Below, one piece after another: positions 45,485-55,300 of a stretch of 64,000 nucleotides of DNA (the stretch's first letter is position 1; each line of letters opens with the position of its first letter). The notes beneath the pieces were generated by a model. It ran no database searches. It was not told the origin of the DNA and saw only the letters and a program-made list of their open reading frames with translations. This DNA comes from SIG603 sp964370635 (lineage in GTDB: Bacteria; Bacillota; Clostridia; Oscillospirales; Acutalibacteraceae). Location: NCBI GenBank assembly GCA_964370635.1, contig CAYJJU010000004.1:62001-126000 (forward strand). Reading direction: 5' to 3'. Made by a program: the position numbers and the translations under genes.

Positions 45485-47086
45485 ATGGCTCAAATATTAC
45501 TAAGTATTGAAATTGGGGAAAGATTTGTCAGCGTTTGTGTGTCGTCAGGCAGTGCAAAAAGCTTTAAGATTACTAAAAGCTTTAGGTTTGAACATGTAGG
45601 CGATGTGCTCTCAGACGGACAGATTACTAATCCTACCTACCTTGCCGACCAAATAAAGGAGGCAATGTCGCAAAACGGCATAGGTGATATTAGAAAAGTT
45701 AATTTCGTTTTTAATTCATCAAAGGTTGTAAGTAGGGAAGTCAATCTGCCTAGTATGAAAGAAAATAAAATTGCAGACGTAATTTCGCTTAATGCTTCCG
45801 AGTATTTCCCGATAGACATAACAAATTTTAACATTACTCATACTGTTTTAAAGCCCTCAGAGGCTGGCTCTACAATGCGAGTAATGCTTACTGCTGTGCC
45901 CAAAACAATAGTAAAGAGTATTTTTGAACTGGCCGAGGCGCTTAAGGTGTCTGTAAATGCGATAGACTATGCGCCAAACGCTCAGTATCAACTCCTTAAA
46001 TCAATAAAAAGTGAAGAAATTGTCATGTATCTTAACATGAACATTAAAAACTCAACAGCAAGCTTCATTCAAAACGGCACACTGCTTTTACAGCGTAACC
46101 TGCCTTTTGGCGGCGACGAAATTGTGTCGGCTGTGCTAAGAAATGCAGAGCTTGAAGAAGATGAATATGTAAAAATATTAGAGCAAAGCAAAAAAGGCAA
46201 CTGGCTAGAACTTGCGCTGACCCCTGAGCAAATACAAAGTGCAATGTTAAGGCTTACTGCAGGAATTAACAGAAGTTTAGAGTTTTTTACATCCAGCCAA
46301 AAGGGCTTAAAAGTAGATAGAATTGTCCTTCTTGGCATATGCGCAGACATATATGGCCTAAAAACGGCAATATCAAGCGCAAGCTCTATAAACTGTGAAG
46401 TCCTAAGCTATGTGCCAAGCCTTGAAAAAAGTGTAGAGAATATAGAGGACTTTATTTCGTATATCTCTCCAATAGGAAGCCTTATAAATCCCCTAAATCT
46501 TTTGCAAGGCGACTTAGTAAAGAAACATAAAATGGTTAGAAGCACAAGAAGCTCAGACTCGCTTGTGACCAGTATATTAATATTTATTTTTGCCGTCGTC
46601 GCAGGTGTTGCGCTGTCTGCCACTTCGTTTTTTGAGTACGCAAGCGAGCAAAGAGACCTTGACAGGCTAAATATGGAGTATCTAGAGCTTAAGTCGAATG
46701 AGCCTACACGAGATGCCTATGTTCAGTACAAACAAATGCATGAAAACATCATGGCGGTAGCCACCCTTAGCGAGGATAATAACCAAAACTTAGTGGCATT
46801 TTTAGAAGAGCTTGAAGACAAAGTACCAAGAAATTTACTTGCACTTTCAGCCTCTTGCACAAATGAAAACATAACGCTTAATGTAACGGTGCAAACTTTT
46901 GAGGAAGTCGCAGTTACTATGGCAAACTTAAGAGAGTTTGAAAGCGTGGAGGTCATAAATGTCTCTGCCGCAACACAGACAACAGACGAAAATACAGGAG
47001 TGACTCAGGTAGATTTTTCTATCACTTGTGAGTATAAAACTGCAGTAATAGAAGAGTCCACACAAGAAAGCGAAGTTGAGGAATAA
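45485..47086 (+). CDS. pilM: fused PilM-PilN pilus assembly protein
   Basis: A 533-residue protein joining two usual pilus proteins. Residues 1 to about 345 are an actin-like PilM (LLSIEIGERFVSVCV, VFNSSKVVSREVNLPSMKE, YFPIDI, NMNIKNSTASFI, LNRSLEFF-like INRSLEFFTSSQ). From about 362 a membrane helix (SILIFIFAVVAGVALSATSF) leads to a coiled coil and a C-terminal ferredoxin-like domain (LVAFLEELEDKVPRN...LNVTVQTFEEVAVTMANL), which is the plan of PilN. PilN normally binds PilM through its own cytoplasmic tail, so the fusion replaces that contact. PilO follows 11 bases later. Assignment of the second half is by plan, not by close sequence. Confidence 0.85.
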   Translation: MAQILLSIEIGERFVSVCVSSGSAKSFKITKSFRFEHVGDVLSDGQITNPTYLADQIKEAMSQNGIGDIRKVNFVFNSSKVVSREVNLPSMKENKIADVISLNASEYFPIDITNFNITHTVLKPSEAGSTMRVMLTAVPKTIVKSIFELAEALKVSVNAIDYAPNAQYQLLKSIKSEEIVMYLNMNIKNSTASFIQNGTLLLQRNLPFGGDEIVSAVLRNAELEEDEYVKILEQSKKGNWLELALTPEQIQSAMLRLTAGINRSLEFFTSSQKGLKVDRIVLLGICADIYGLKTAISSASSINCEVLSYVPSLEKSVENIEDFISYISPIGSLINPLNLLQGDLVKKHKMVRSTRSSDSLVTSILIFIFAVVAGVALSATSFFEYASEQRDLDRLNMEYLELKSNEPTRDAYVQYKQMHENIMAVATLSEDNNQNLVAFLEELEDKVPRNLLALSASCTNENITLNVTVQTFEEVAVTMANLREFESVEVINVSAATQTTDENTGVTQVDFSITCEYKTAVIEESTQESEVEE

Positions 47087-47097
47087 GGAGGAAAGTT

Positions 47098-47811
47098 ATG
47101 AGAATTAAAAGACGTGATTTAAAACTTATTATAGTTTTAGCAGGAATTGCAATATTTGCAGTACTCTACTTTTTTGTCAATAATAATTTTATTACAATGA
47201 CTCAGGAAGTAAAGACTGATATTTCATTGCTTGCCCCCGAGGTTCAAGCGCTTCGTGATAGCCAAGAGAATTTTGAAACCTATGTTTCTGAAACAGAAAA
47301 GTTTAAACAAGAGATACAAAGCGAGTTAAATTATTATCCGTCAAAAGTGCTACCCGAAGAATTTTTGGTCTGGTCACTTGACTGGCAGGACAGCACGGGT
47401 GTCACTGTAAGCGATGTAAGCTTTTCTCCCGAGACCATAGTTTCACAGTTTGAGTGCTATGCACCGCAAATTATTGACGGGGTAGAGCAGTATAGTGTTG
47501 TTAATGCAAGTGTGGGCATGGTGTCTTTAAATGCCACGGCCGAGATGACATACAACCAACTGAAAAATTCTATAGACTCAATATATAATTACGGCAATCC
47601 CACAATACTAAACAGTGTTGCGGTGTCTTATGACCCGGGGACCGCAAAATTATCGGGAACTTATTCCATTTCAAAATTTTTCATAGACTATGAGGGCGCA
47701 CCATATAATCCAATTGATATGCCAAATGTAAGTTTAGGAAATGAAGAAATTTTTGGATATAACGAAGTCGAAGCAGCACCCGTTACAGAGGAAGAAGAAG
47801 AGACAGGCTGA
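47098..47811 (+). CDS. pilO: PilO-like pilus assembly protein
   Basis: A 237-residue bitopic protein with an N-terminal helix (IIVLAGIAIFAVLYFFV), a coiled-coil stretch (DISLLAPEVQALRDSQENFETYVSET in key part) and a ferredoxin-like C-terminal domain ending in an acidic tail. Position right after PilM-PilN and the plan support PilO; sequence identity to known PilO is low. AAGGAGG precedes the ATG. Confidence 0.78.
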   Translation: MRIKRRDLKLIIVLAGIAIFAVLYFFVNNNFITMTQEVKTDISLLAPEVQALRDSQENFETYVSETEKFKQEIQSELNYYPSKVLPEEFLVWSLDWQDSTGVTVSDVSFSPETIVSQFECYAPQIIDGVEQYSVVNASVGMVSLNATAEMTYNQLKNSIDSIYNYGNPTILNSVAVSYDPGTAKLSGTYSISKFFIDYEGAPYNPIDMPNVSLGNEEIFGYNEVEAAPVTEEEEETG

Positions 47812-47816
47812 TGGCT

Positions 47817-47852
47817 GTAGGGGCGACGTTTCGTCGCCCGTTAGGTTTCCAC
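47817..47852. repeat. dispersed hairpin repeat, family C (copy 2)
   Basis: GTAGGGGCGACG, TTT, CGTCGCCC and a TTAGGTTTCCAC tail. The stem is perfect, 8 bp. It lies between pilO and the next prepilin gene. Confidence 0.78.
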
Positions 47853-47878
47853 GAAACTAAAAAAAGGAGGACTTGCTT

Positions 47879-49153
47879 TTGAAAAAACTAATTAAAAATT
47901 TAAAAGAGAATAAAGGTTTTTCACTTGTGGAACTCCTTATAGGTGTAGCGATTTTAGGAATAATCGCTATTCCGCTTATTAACATATTTATAGTGTCTAC
48001 CAACACCTTTGAAAGCAGTAGAAAAATGGGCGAGGCAACACTTGTGGCTCAATCAATTGCAGAGTCTATAGAGGTAGAAAACTTTGCCGATATATTAAAT
48101 ACCCCAGAAATTTTAGGCGATGAAGACAGCGTAGGCGACGTAGTAACCACGAACGACAATGAGTATGTAATAGAGCTTGAAAATTTAGTAAATGGCATGT
48201 CTAATTTTGACGCAAGACTTACTTTTACCGCAGGAAATATTGCAGAAAGTACAGCCATAGCCAAGTATGAAAATATCAACAGCGAAGAAATTGCGCAGTT
48301 TGAGTCCATGGACGCACTTTTTGCGCAAAATAAATATATAGACGGCGATTATACTGCATCAAACGATCCCGATAAAATTTCTTTTGAGGAAATTAGTGCA
48401 ATAGCAAATGCAGAATATTTAACCAGTTTTGTTTATGCAGAAAGAGAAATAACAATACAGGTAAACGACATAGACCCCGACCCGGATGTAACGCTTATCT
48501 CTGCAAGGGTGATTTATGAATATGAGTATGCGTTTGCTTACGGAACTACGCCTACTATTCCCTCAAAAATTTATACCCCAGACACAAACCCCTCTGAATG
48601 CATTAAAACATTTGACATATTGCTCACTCCCTTTAATGTCGAGGAGCAGGGCAGATATCCGTCAATTTTCCTATTATATCACCCGTTTTACGACGGGGAC
48701 GCAAGTGCTTTAGACGATGTAATCAGAATTGAGAATAATATAGAAAGCACAGAGCGCCTACCCATAAATTTTTATGTAATAAAGCAAAAAGACCCCACGC
48801 TAAGTGATGCAGACTTAACGACAAAAGAGAATACTTACAGGGCAAGGCTTGACTTGCTACAACCTTATAAGGCGATAGCCCAAACGGTGGAATATGCAAA
48901 AATTTTCTCAAATGCAGGCGAAAATCTTGCGACAGGTGTAAAGACAGACCCACAATTTAGGTGGTATAACGGCGTTTCAACCTATTATTCCTCCCCTTGG
49001 GCAGGAGCGGTTGCGGGAACAACAGATTTAATTCCCACCTCGGACGAGATTGTAAGCACAGAGCAAATATATAGAATGTTTGATGTAGTAATAGAAATAT
49101 TAGACTCAAAAGGCGACACAATACACACACTAAATACCTCAAAACTCAGATAA
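47879..49153 (+). CDS. large prepilin-like protein (minor pilin)
   Basis: A 424-residue protein with a class III-like prepilin N-terminus: KENKGFSLVELLIGVAILGIIAIPLI with Glu 5, then a long acidic extracellular region unlike any pilin I know, ending VVIEILDSKGDTIHTLNTS. Length is two to three times a usual pilin, so it may be a tip or adhesive minor pilin. TTG 47879 is chosen because AAGGAGG lies 8 bases upstream; TTG 47873 is too close. Confidence 0.82.
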   Translation: MKKLIKNLKENKGFSLVELLIGVAILGIIAIPLINIFIVSTNTFESSRKMGEATLVAQSIAESIEVENFADILNTPEILGDEDSVGDVVTTNDNEYVIELENLVNGMSNFDARLTFTAGNIAESTAIAKYENINSEEIAQFESMDALFAQNKYIDGDYTASNDPDKISFEEISAIANAEYLTSFVYAEREITIQVNDIDPDPDVTLISARVIYEYEYAFAYGTTPTIPSKIYTPDTNPSECIKTFDILLTPFNVEEQGRYPSIFLLYHPFYDGDASALDDVIRIENNIESTERLPINFYVIKQKDPTLSDADLTTKENTYRARLDLLQPYKAIAQTVEYAKIFSNAGENLATGVKTDPQFRWYNGVSTYYSSPWAGAVAGTTDLIPTSDEIVSTEQIYRMFDVVIEILDSKGDTIHTLNTSKLR

Positions 49154-49163
49154 GGAGAAACAA

Positions 49164-51260
49164 ATGAACGGCAGACTTCAAAATGCTATACAGTCATTAA
49201 AACAGAATAAAGGTTCAAGTATAGTAATGGTTGTCATAACTATGTTGTTTGTAATGGTTTTAGGCTCTATTTTGCTTTTTACCACTTATACAGGCGTGCT
49301 TGTTAAAAGCGCAGAGCGCAGGGGAGAGCAAAATTTTTACGACGCACAAACTGCAATGACCATAGTAAGAACAGGAATACAAGAGGCCGTGAATGCCTCA
49401 ATAGTAAAGTCATACCCCGAGGTGCTTGTAAATTTCTCTGCTCTAAACAGCACAGGTGAAAAAAGCCTAACCGAGATTTTTCACGAAGCCTTTAAAAAAA
49501 ATCTGTTTGCTTACGAGTTTGAAGAACTAGAAACGAAAAATATCTTTATAGCAAACGATACGACTACTTTATATAGCTATAGGGCGATTGAGGACTATTT
49601 TATATACGCAACGGGAATTGAAGATTTAGAGAGTGAGGGACTGAGTTTTCCTCTATCCTCTCTTGCCACGGCGGGAGAGCTTGAAATTTCTGATGTGGAT
49701 AAAACGATAACTCTAAAAGATTTTAAAATAACACACACGCAAGAAAGCACCGGAGTTACCACTTCTGTTCAAACAGATATAGTGGTAAATATGCCGGAGT
49801 TTGAATATAATTACACCCCTTATGTAGTGTCAAGTATACCCGAGTTTGCCTTTGTTGTGGGCGACACACTAAATACTTATGGAACGACCACCATAAACGG
49901 AAGCCTTTATGCAGGCAGTATTAATTTGCAAAATGAAAATCTTTCACTTAATGCTGGAACTATTATTTGTGGCGGCGGTGTCAGTTTGACAAATTCCACA
50001 CTTACAGTAGGCGAAAATGTTGACATGTGGTCAAATGAGATAAGCATGGACACTTCAAATTTAAATTTAGACGGAACAAGCTATGTTTACGATGACTTGC
50101 TTTTAGACAAAGAAAACAATGTCGTGGTAAACGGCACTTATATAGGTTATAACGATGACATAGACACAGCAAGTGAAAGCAGTGCTATTTTGGTAAACGG
50201 CATCAATAACACGCTCAATTTAGAGGGTGTTGACGAGCTTATACTTGCAGGTAGGGGCTTTGTAGGCGGATACGGCGGTTATAATAGCACCGCAAACACA
50301 GGTGCTGGCACGGGTGAATCTTTGGCGGTAAAAAGCAATCAAATTGCATATTTAATTCCCGTGGGTGATTTAGTGGAAGAAAGCGGTGCTAGCTTTACTA
50401 ATCCCCATGTGTTTGATATAAATGACGCTTTACCTACACTGGCTTTAAGCGCTGAAGCCGTTACGAAGTACGAAAAATATAATCTAACCAGTACTTCACT
50501 GAGGCAAGAAGTACACCATTTAGACGGTGATACCTATATTGCATACTATTTCTTCGACTTTCCTACAGTGGAAGATGCGGTAAGTTTTTTTGAAGATTAT
50601 TATAACGATGAAACCAACAATGAAATATTAAACACTTACATGAACACATATTTTGAAGAGCTTGGCGGTGCGCCTGTGGCAACCACTTATGCATCGGGCG
50701 TGCTTTTCAACGAGCCCAGCCTAGATGAGTTTGAGCTGTTAAAGGGTCAGACTATTACAGATTACTCACGCTTTAGTGAAATTTATGACCATTTAACCCA
50801 AACACTTTCTGCGGACAAGAGTTCAAGTGAGGGAGTGTATGAGTATATAGTAGACGGGAACGCCGTAAGAGACTTTATGGGCGCAAACACTACTATGGAA
50901 TTTAGAAATGCGGCAGGCGAAATAGTAGCCTTGCTTGTAAATACGGATTATGTTTTTACAAGCAGTGAAGATATACCGCTTATAGTTGCCCACCCTGATT
51001 TTTCGGGAACAATCACCGTAAACACAGATTTTGATGGACTAATTATAACAGATGGAAGTGTTTTAGTAAGTGGTAGCTTGACGGTAAATTCAAATTCTCA
51101 GGCCGTAAGAGAGGCCTTGCTTGCCACAAATAACGGCACGGCCATAGGAGACTTTTTGAGCTTTGCCTCGGGTGAAGAGCAACATGAAAGCTATGGAACG
51201 GGCGCGTGGAATTTAGACGAGCTTGTGGATTACGATAATTGGAGCAAATCCAATTCATAA
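49164..51260 (+). CDS. PilX-like pilus accessory protein with beta-solenoid-like region
   Basis: A 698-residue protein whose first 60 residues (NKGSSIVMVVITMLFVMVLGSILLF then AQTAMTIVRTGIQEAVNASI) follow the PilX/PulK plan; the usual Glu 5 is absent. Around residues 240-400 short strands repeat (TTTINGSLYAGSINLQNENL, then repeated L-x-L-x-G/N turns), as in a beta solenoid like bactofilin or polymer-forming domains. A similar strand block, FSGTITVNTDFDGLIITDGSV, recurs near 615. It is probably an extracellular minor component assembled with the other pilins. AAGGAG precedes the ATG, 10 bases after the previous stop. Confidence 0.78.
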   Translation: MNGRLQNAIQSLKQNKGSSIVMVVITMLFVMVLGSILLFTTYTGVLVKSAERRGEQNFYDAQTAMTIVRTGIQEAVNASIVKSYPEVLVNFSALNSTGEKSLTEIFHEAFKKNLFAYEFEELETKNIFIANDTTTLYSYRAIEDYFIYATGIEDLESEGLSFPLSSLATAGELEISDVDKTITLKDFKITHTQESTGVTTSVQTDIVVNMPEFEYNYTPYVVSSIPEFAFVVGDTLNTYGTTTINGSLYAGSINLQNENLSLNAGTIICGGGVSLTNSTLTVGENVDMWSNEISMDTSNLNLDGTSYVYDDLLLDKENNVVVNGTYIGYNDDIDTASESSAILVNGINNTLNLEGVDELILAGRGFVGGYGGYNSTANTGAGTGESLAVKSNQIAYLIPVGDLVEESGASFTNPHVFDINDALPTLALSAEAVTKYEKYNLTSTSLRQEVHHLDGDTYIAYYFFDFPTVEDAVSFFEDYYNDETNNEILNTYMNTYFEELGGAPVATTYASGVLFNEPSLDEFELLKGQTITDYSRFSEIYDHLTQTLSADKSSSEGVYEYIVDGNAVRDFMGANTTMEFRNAAGEIVALLVNTDYVFTSSEDIPLIVAHPDFSGTITVNTDFDGLIITDGSVLVSGSLTVNSNSQAVREALLATNNGTAIGDFLSFASGEEQHESYGTGAWNLDELVDYDNWSKSNS

Positions 51261-51279
51261 AAATAAAGGAGGACGCCAA

Positions 51280-51750
51280 ATGAAAAAGAATAATAAAGGC
51301 TTTACCATGGTAGAGCTTATAATAGTGCTTGCCATAATTGGCGTCTTTATGTCCGTCTTATCGTTTTCTTCGAGCATACTTTTAAGAAATGAGTCGAGGG
51401 AAGCCTCACAAACCGTAAACGCCTTGTTATCATCTTGCAAGATAGAAGCCATGACAGGCGTAAATTCAAAACTGGAAATTTCACTTGAAGACGGAAAATA
51501 CATTGTAAGGCTTTATCAAAACGACACGGATTTTGAGGAAGAAATACTTGGCGATGAAAATTTAGGTATTATTTATAAACTAAAAAGCACGGGCGACACC
51601 CTTTATAAGATTGGCACTGAACCGCTTGCAATTTCTTTTAACAGTGAAACCGGTGCGATAGAGGGCACAGATGTTAATTTAATTGACTTTAATGCAGGTT
51701 ATAAAATTACAATTTATCCGAGTACGGGATATTTTGAACTTAATAAGTAA
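51280..51750 (+). CDS. prepilin-like protein (FimT/GspH type)
   Basis: A 156-residue minor prepilin: KNNKGFTMVELIIVLAIIGVFMSVLSFSSS with Glu 5, then a small beta domain. The start is ATG 51280 with AAAGGAGG upstream; a longer frame from 51223 overlaps the previous gene. With its neighbours it could form the initiating tip complex, as GspH-K do. Confidence 0.86.
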   Translation: MKKNNKGFTMVELIIVLAIIGVFMSVLSFSSSILLRNESREASQTVNALLSSCKIEAMTGVNSKLEISLEDGKYIVRLYQNDTDFEEEILGDENLGIIYKLKSTGDTLYKIGTEPLAISFNSETGAIEGTDVNLIDFNAGYKITIYPSTGYFELNK

Positions 51751-51775
51751 GGGCACAATATAAGGAGGAGGAAAT

Positions 51776-52273
51776 ATGAAACTGAAAAAGAACAAAAAAA
51801 TTGGCAAAAATAAAGGCTTCACGCTTGTTGAAGTCATAGTTGCCGTTGCAATTTTAGGACTTATTTCTGTAGCCGCAATGACGCTTATGACCACGGGCGC
51901 AAGGACTTTTTCCTCCATAAATTATTATGTCAGTTTGCAGTATGAGTCCCAACTTTCGATGAGCCAAATTCAAGAATATGTCATTGACTGTGAGGATAAT
52001 ATTTCTTTTGACGACACTACAGACACCTTGACTATAGACGGCACAGATATTTTCTTTTTAAGAGACGACATACTTTATTATGAATTTGACGGCGAAGAGG
52101 CGATACTTGCAAAATTTGTGTCCGAGTTTCATGTAAGCTTTAATGAGTTTAATGATGAAGGGACTAGTAGGGCAAAGGAAATTAACATTACGCTTAATTT
52201 TACAAGGCAGGGCAAATCACATGAGGCAATACAAAGTGTTGCGCTTAGAAATAATCCTGAAATTCTGGCATAA
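51776..52273 (+). CDS. prepilin-like protein (PilW/GspJ type)
   Basis: A 165-residue minor prepilin: KNKGFTLVEVIVAVAILGLISVAAMTLM with Glu 5, followed by a GspJ-like region (YESQLSMSQIQEYVIDCEDNI in key part). AAGGAGGAGG precedes the ATG. It is the last prepilin before the giant exported protein. Confidence 0.86.
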   Translation: MKLKKNKKIGKNKGFTLVEVIVAVAILGLISVAAMTLMTTGARTFSSINYYVSLQYESQLSMSQIQEYVIDCEDNISFDDTTDTLTIDGTDIFFLRDDILYYEFDGEEAILAKFVSEFHVSFNEFNDEGTSRAKEINITLNFTRQGKSHEAIQSVALRNNPEILA

Positions 52274-52307
52274 ACTTATATAAGTTTAATTACAAGAGGT
52301 TAATTTA

Positions 52308-55300
52308 ATGAATAATCATAGACATATAAAAAACAAAATAAAATCTAGACTAAACCTAGCCGTATTGCTTTTAGTGATAACGGCCGCTACCGCGTTTTTT
52401 GCCTATTCGGCAGTGGCAAGCTCAGAGCCTTCTAAAAGAGATGAAAACGGCTTTGCCTTGTTCCAGTCATTTTCGGGAATAGAAGAGCTAAAAACAAATA
52501 TTACAGGCGGTGCGGCCTATAATATTTTGGAAATTTTACCCGAGGGAAAAACGGAAGCAAACGGTGAAATCGGCTATTACATAGACGGCGCAGAGCCAAT
52601 AGATTTTGATGCATTTAAAATAATAGACGGTTTTGATGCAAGAAAGGCAGAGCTAGACGCATTTATTAATGGATTACCCGCAGGTCTAGCTTCGGCTACT
52701 CCAAATGAAGCACCTATTACCACACAGGAGTATAAAGAAATTTACCCATGGCAGTTTGATACAGTGGGCGAAAATGACAGGTATTTAGAGCTTACCGATA
52801 TAGATGGCAAGGAAAGATTTGAAAGATACACGACACAGGATGAGGACAATTTGTATTTTCAGTTTGACCGCTATGGCGATTATGTTCTCACAGGTAATGT
52901 AGTATTAGAGTTAACAGACGGTGACACCTTTCAAATAATTGATAGATTAGTGTACGGTCAAAGTCCTTTAGTCGAAAATATTTATTATTATAATCCAAGT
53001 TTTGACTCGGCCTTTAATATTGCAGGCATGAGTGACGATGCCCCAGAGGAGCAAGAAGCAATACTGTCTGAGTATGCACAGGAAAATGAGGGCATAGCGA
53101 TTTATCAAGTAAAAGATGCGTCCATATCGTCTTATGAATACGTGGGAATACTAGGCGATGATTTTTCCTTTGATTTATCATTCCCTGAAACCGCTAAAAA
53201 CTATTTTGTCATAACTGAGTACGGTGCGCCCAGTGCCACTCACGAGGCATCTACTGCGCCATATTTTGCAGTGCATGGCGGATTTACACAGGATACCGAC
53301 CTAAAAAACAGGAGCGATGCATATTTTAAAACAACCGAGGCGGCATATAGATATGTCGGTGAGGGAGAGGGCGAATACTCCTCGTACATAGACGAAAAGG
53401 CCGAGCATCTTTCTTCGAATATCGAATATTCAAAGCTTTATGTAAGCACATTTATAAATAATGACTGGTTTATTAAATATGTCCTAGATGCGTCTTTGAC
53501 ACAGCAGGACATGGAGATTGCGGTCACGGTTAAAACTGCGTCACAGGTAACACAGGAAGACGTAGACACAGCAGATTTAATAATGGTGTCGCAAGGTATA
53601 GGCGGCACGATTGGCACGGACCTTGGAACATTGACCCCCGATTTGTCGGCGTATATAAACGACAAAAAACCGCTTGTTGTGAGTAATGCTATAAAATCAA
53701 TAGTCGAAGCCTATGTAGATACAATGACTGCAAACGATATTTCTCTTAGCAAATTCTTGTACAATGGCACGATTTTAGACTCAGGGTTTATGAAAGATTT
53801 TTCAAATCCAGTTGCTACAGTGCTGTCCGATATCAACAATGAAAATGCGGTTAGAGAACTTACAGGAGTCGACACCCTTCCCGTAGAACAAACATTTGCA
53901 AATCATATAAGGCATATAGTTAATTATGGATATAAAAAAGAAGTAGAAGGAAAAACAGAACTTGAAGTTTTAGAAATACAGCCAATAGTCTCGCAAACGG
54001 TGTCGCAGATGGGTAGCAGTGTTAAAGATAAGAGCGTAGGCGGAGGAAATGAGTTAACAACTGCCGATGTGCAAGGGTGGTTTGGTGGCGCTATTAATTT
54101 AGACGGGGTGACAATTAATATAACCACCATGGCTATAACCGAGTTTATCGGAGTTATAGACGAGGTTATAGAAAAATACGACATAGTCTATATAGGCTCG
54201 TCCTTAAACGGCTTTAATACAACCCGAACAACAGAGGGAACGTTTACAAATTACAATGACGATAGCATGGACCGCCTAATTTATACAAATATAGGCGATA
54301 TAATCTCGATATATAATGATATAGTAGGGCTTTTAGATGTAGATTATTATTTGCCCAAAGGCACATTGGACATAGAAGTGCCTATTGATATAGATGAGCA
54401 GGGGAAAATTACGTATGCAGAATATGCTGCATATTATATCAAGGCAAATTCTACAAATGTAGACGACCCCGAAATAGGCACCTTGGCTCGTGCCTCGGGT
54501 TATGACCTAACCTATTCAAAAATAGAGGAGCTACAGGCATTTGTAGACTCAGGACTTCCTATAATTATTTCTGATGAACTTATGACGACAGATAGAAGTC
54601 AGTTAACGAATATAGAAATTGAAATTAAAAACGACGGCGGCAAACTTGAAGTTATAAGCATGCCGTTAAACGAGGATATTTACCCGAACAGAATTTCATA
54701 TCAGTGGTATGATGATGAAGTAGCAATCGAGGGTGAAACCACGTCAAGTTATACTATAAACGATGACGATGCAGGAGAGTTTTATTGTAATGTAACTTTT
54801 ACAAATTTGGAAAACGGTGAGAGTAAAAGTGCGAAAAGTAATACCGTAGATGTGTCGAGCAATGTTATTTATGATATAGAAGCAGAGACCGAAGCCGTGA
54901 AGGCGGAGGAGTATTTGCCCATAACATTTGAGTATAGCATAGATAGAGACGCAGAACCCGACGTAGGCACGGCAAAGGCAATACTTGACCCATCACTTGT
55001 GCCTGCGGGTGCTACGGTTACTTGGGAGTGGAGAAGAAAAGAATATACTGCCACATTATGGGAAGAACCACTTGAGTATAGCGGTACGCTATTATATTCA
55101 GGCAGATATGAACGTAGGTATACTATAAGCGATTTTACCGCAACTGGGGTATATACATCAATAATTCAAATGAGCTATGATGTTCCAGAGTGGGTTAACC
55201 GTATAATTTGTAGTGCAACGGTAACGGATGGTGACAATAAAACAGTGTATTCATCAAACCGCACAGGTTGGATACGCACCGCTGCTCCGGCAGATGCAGA

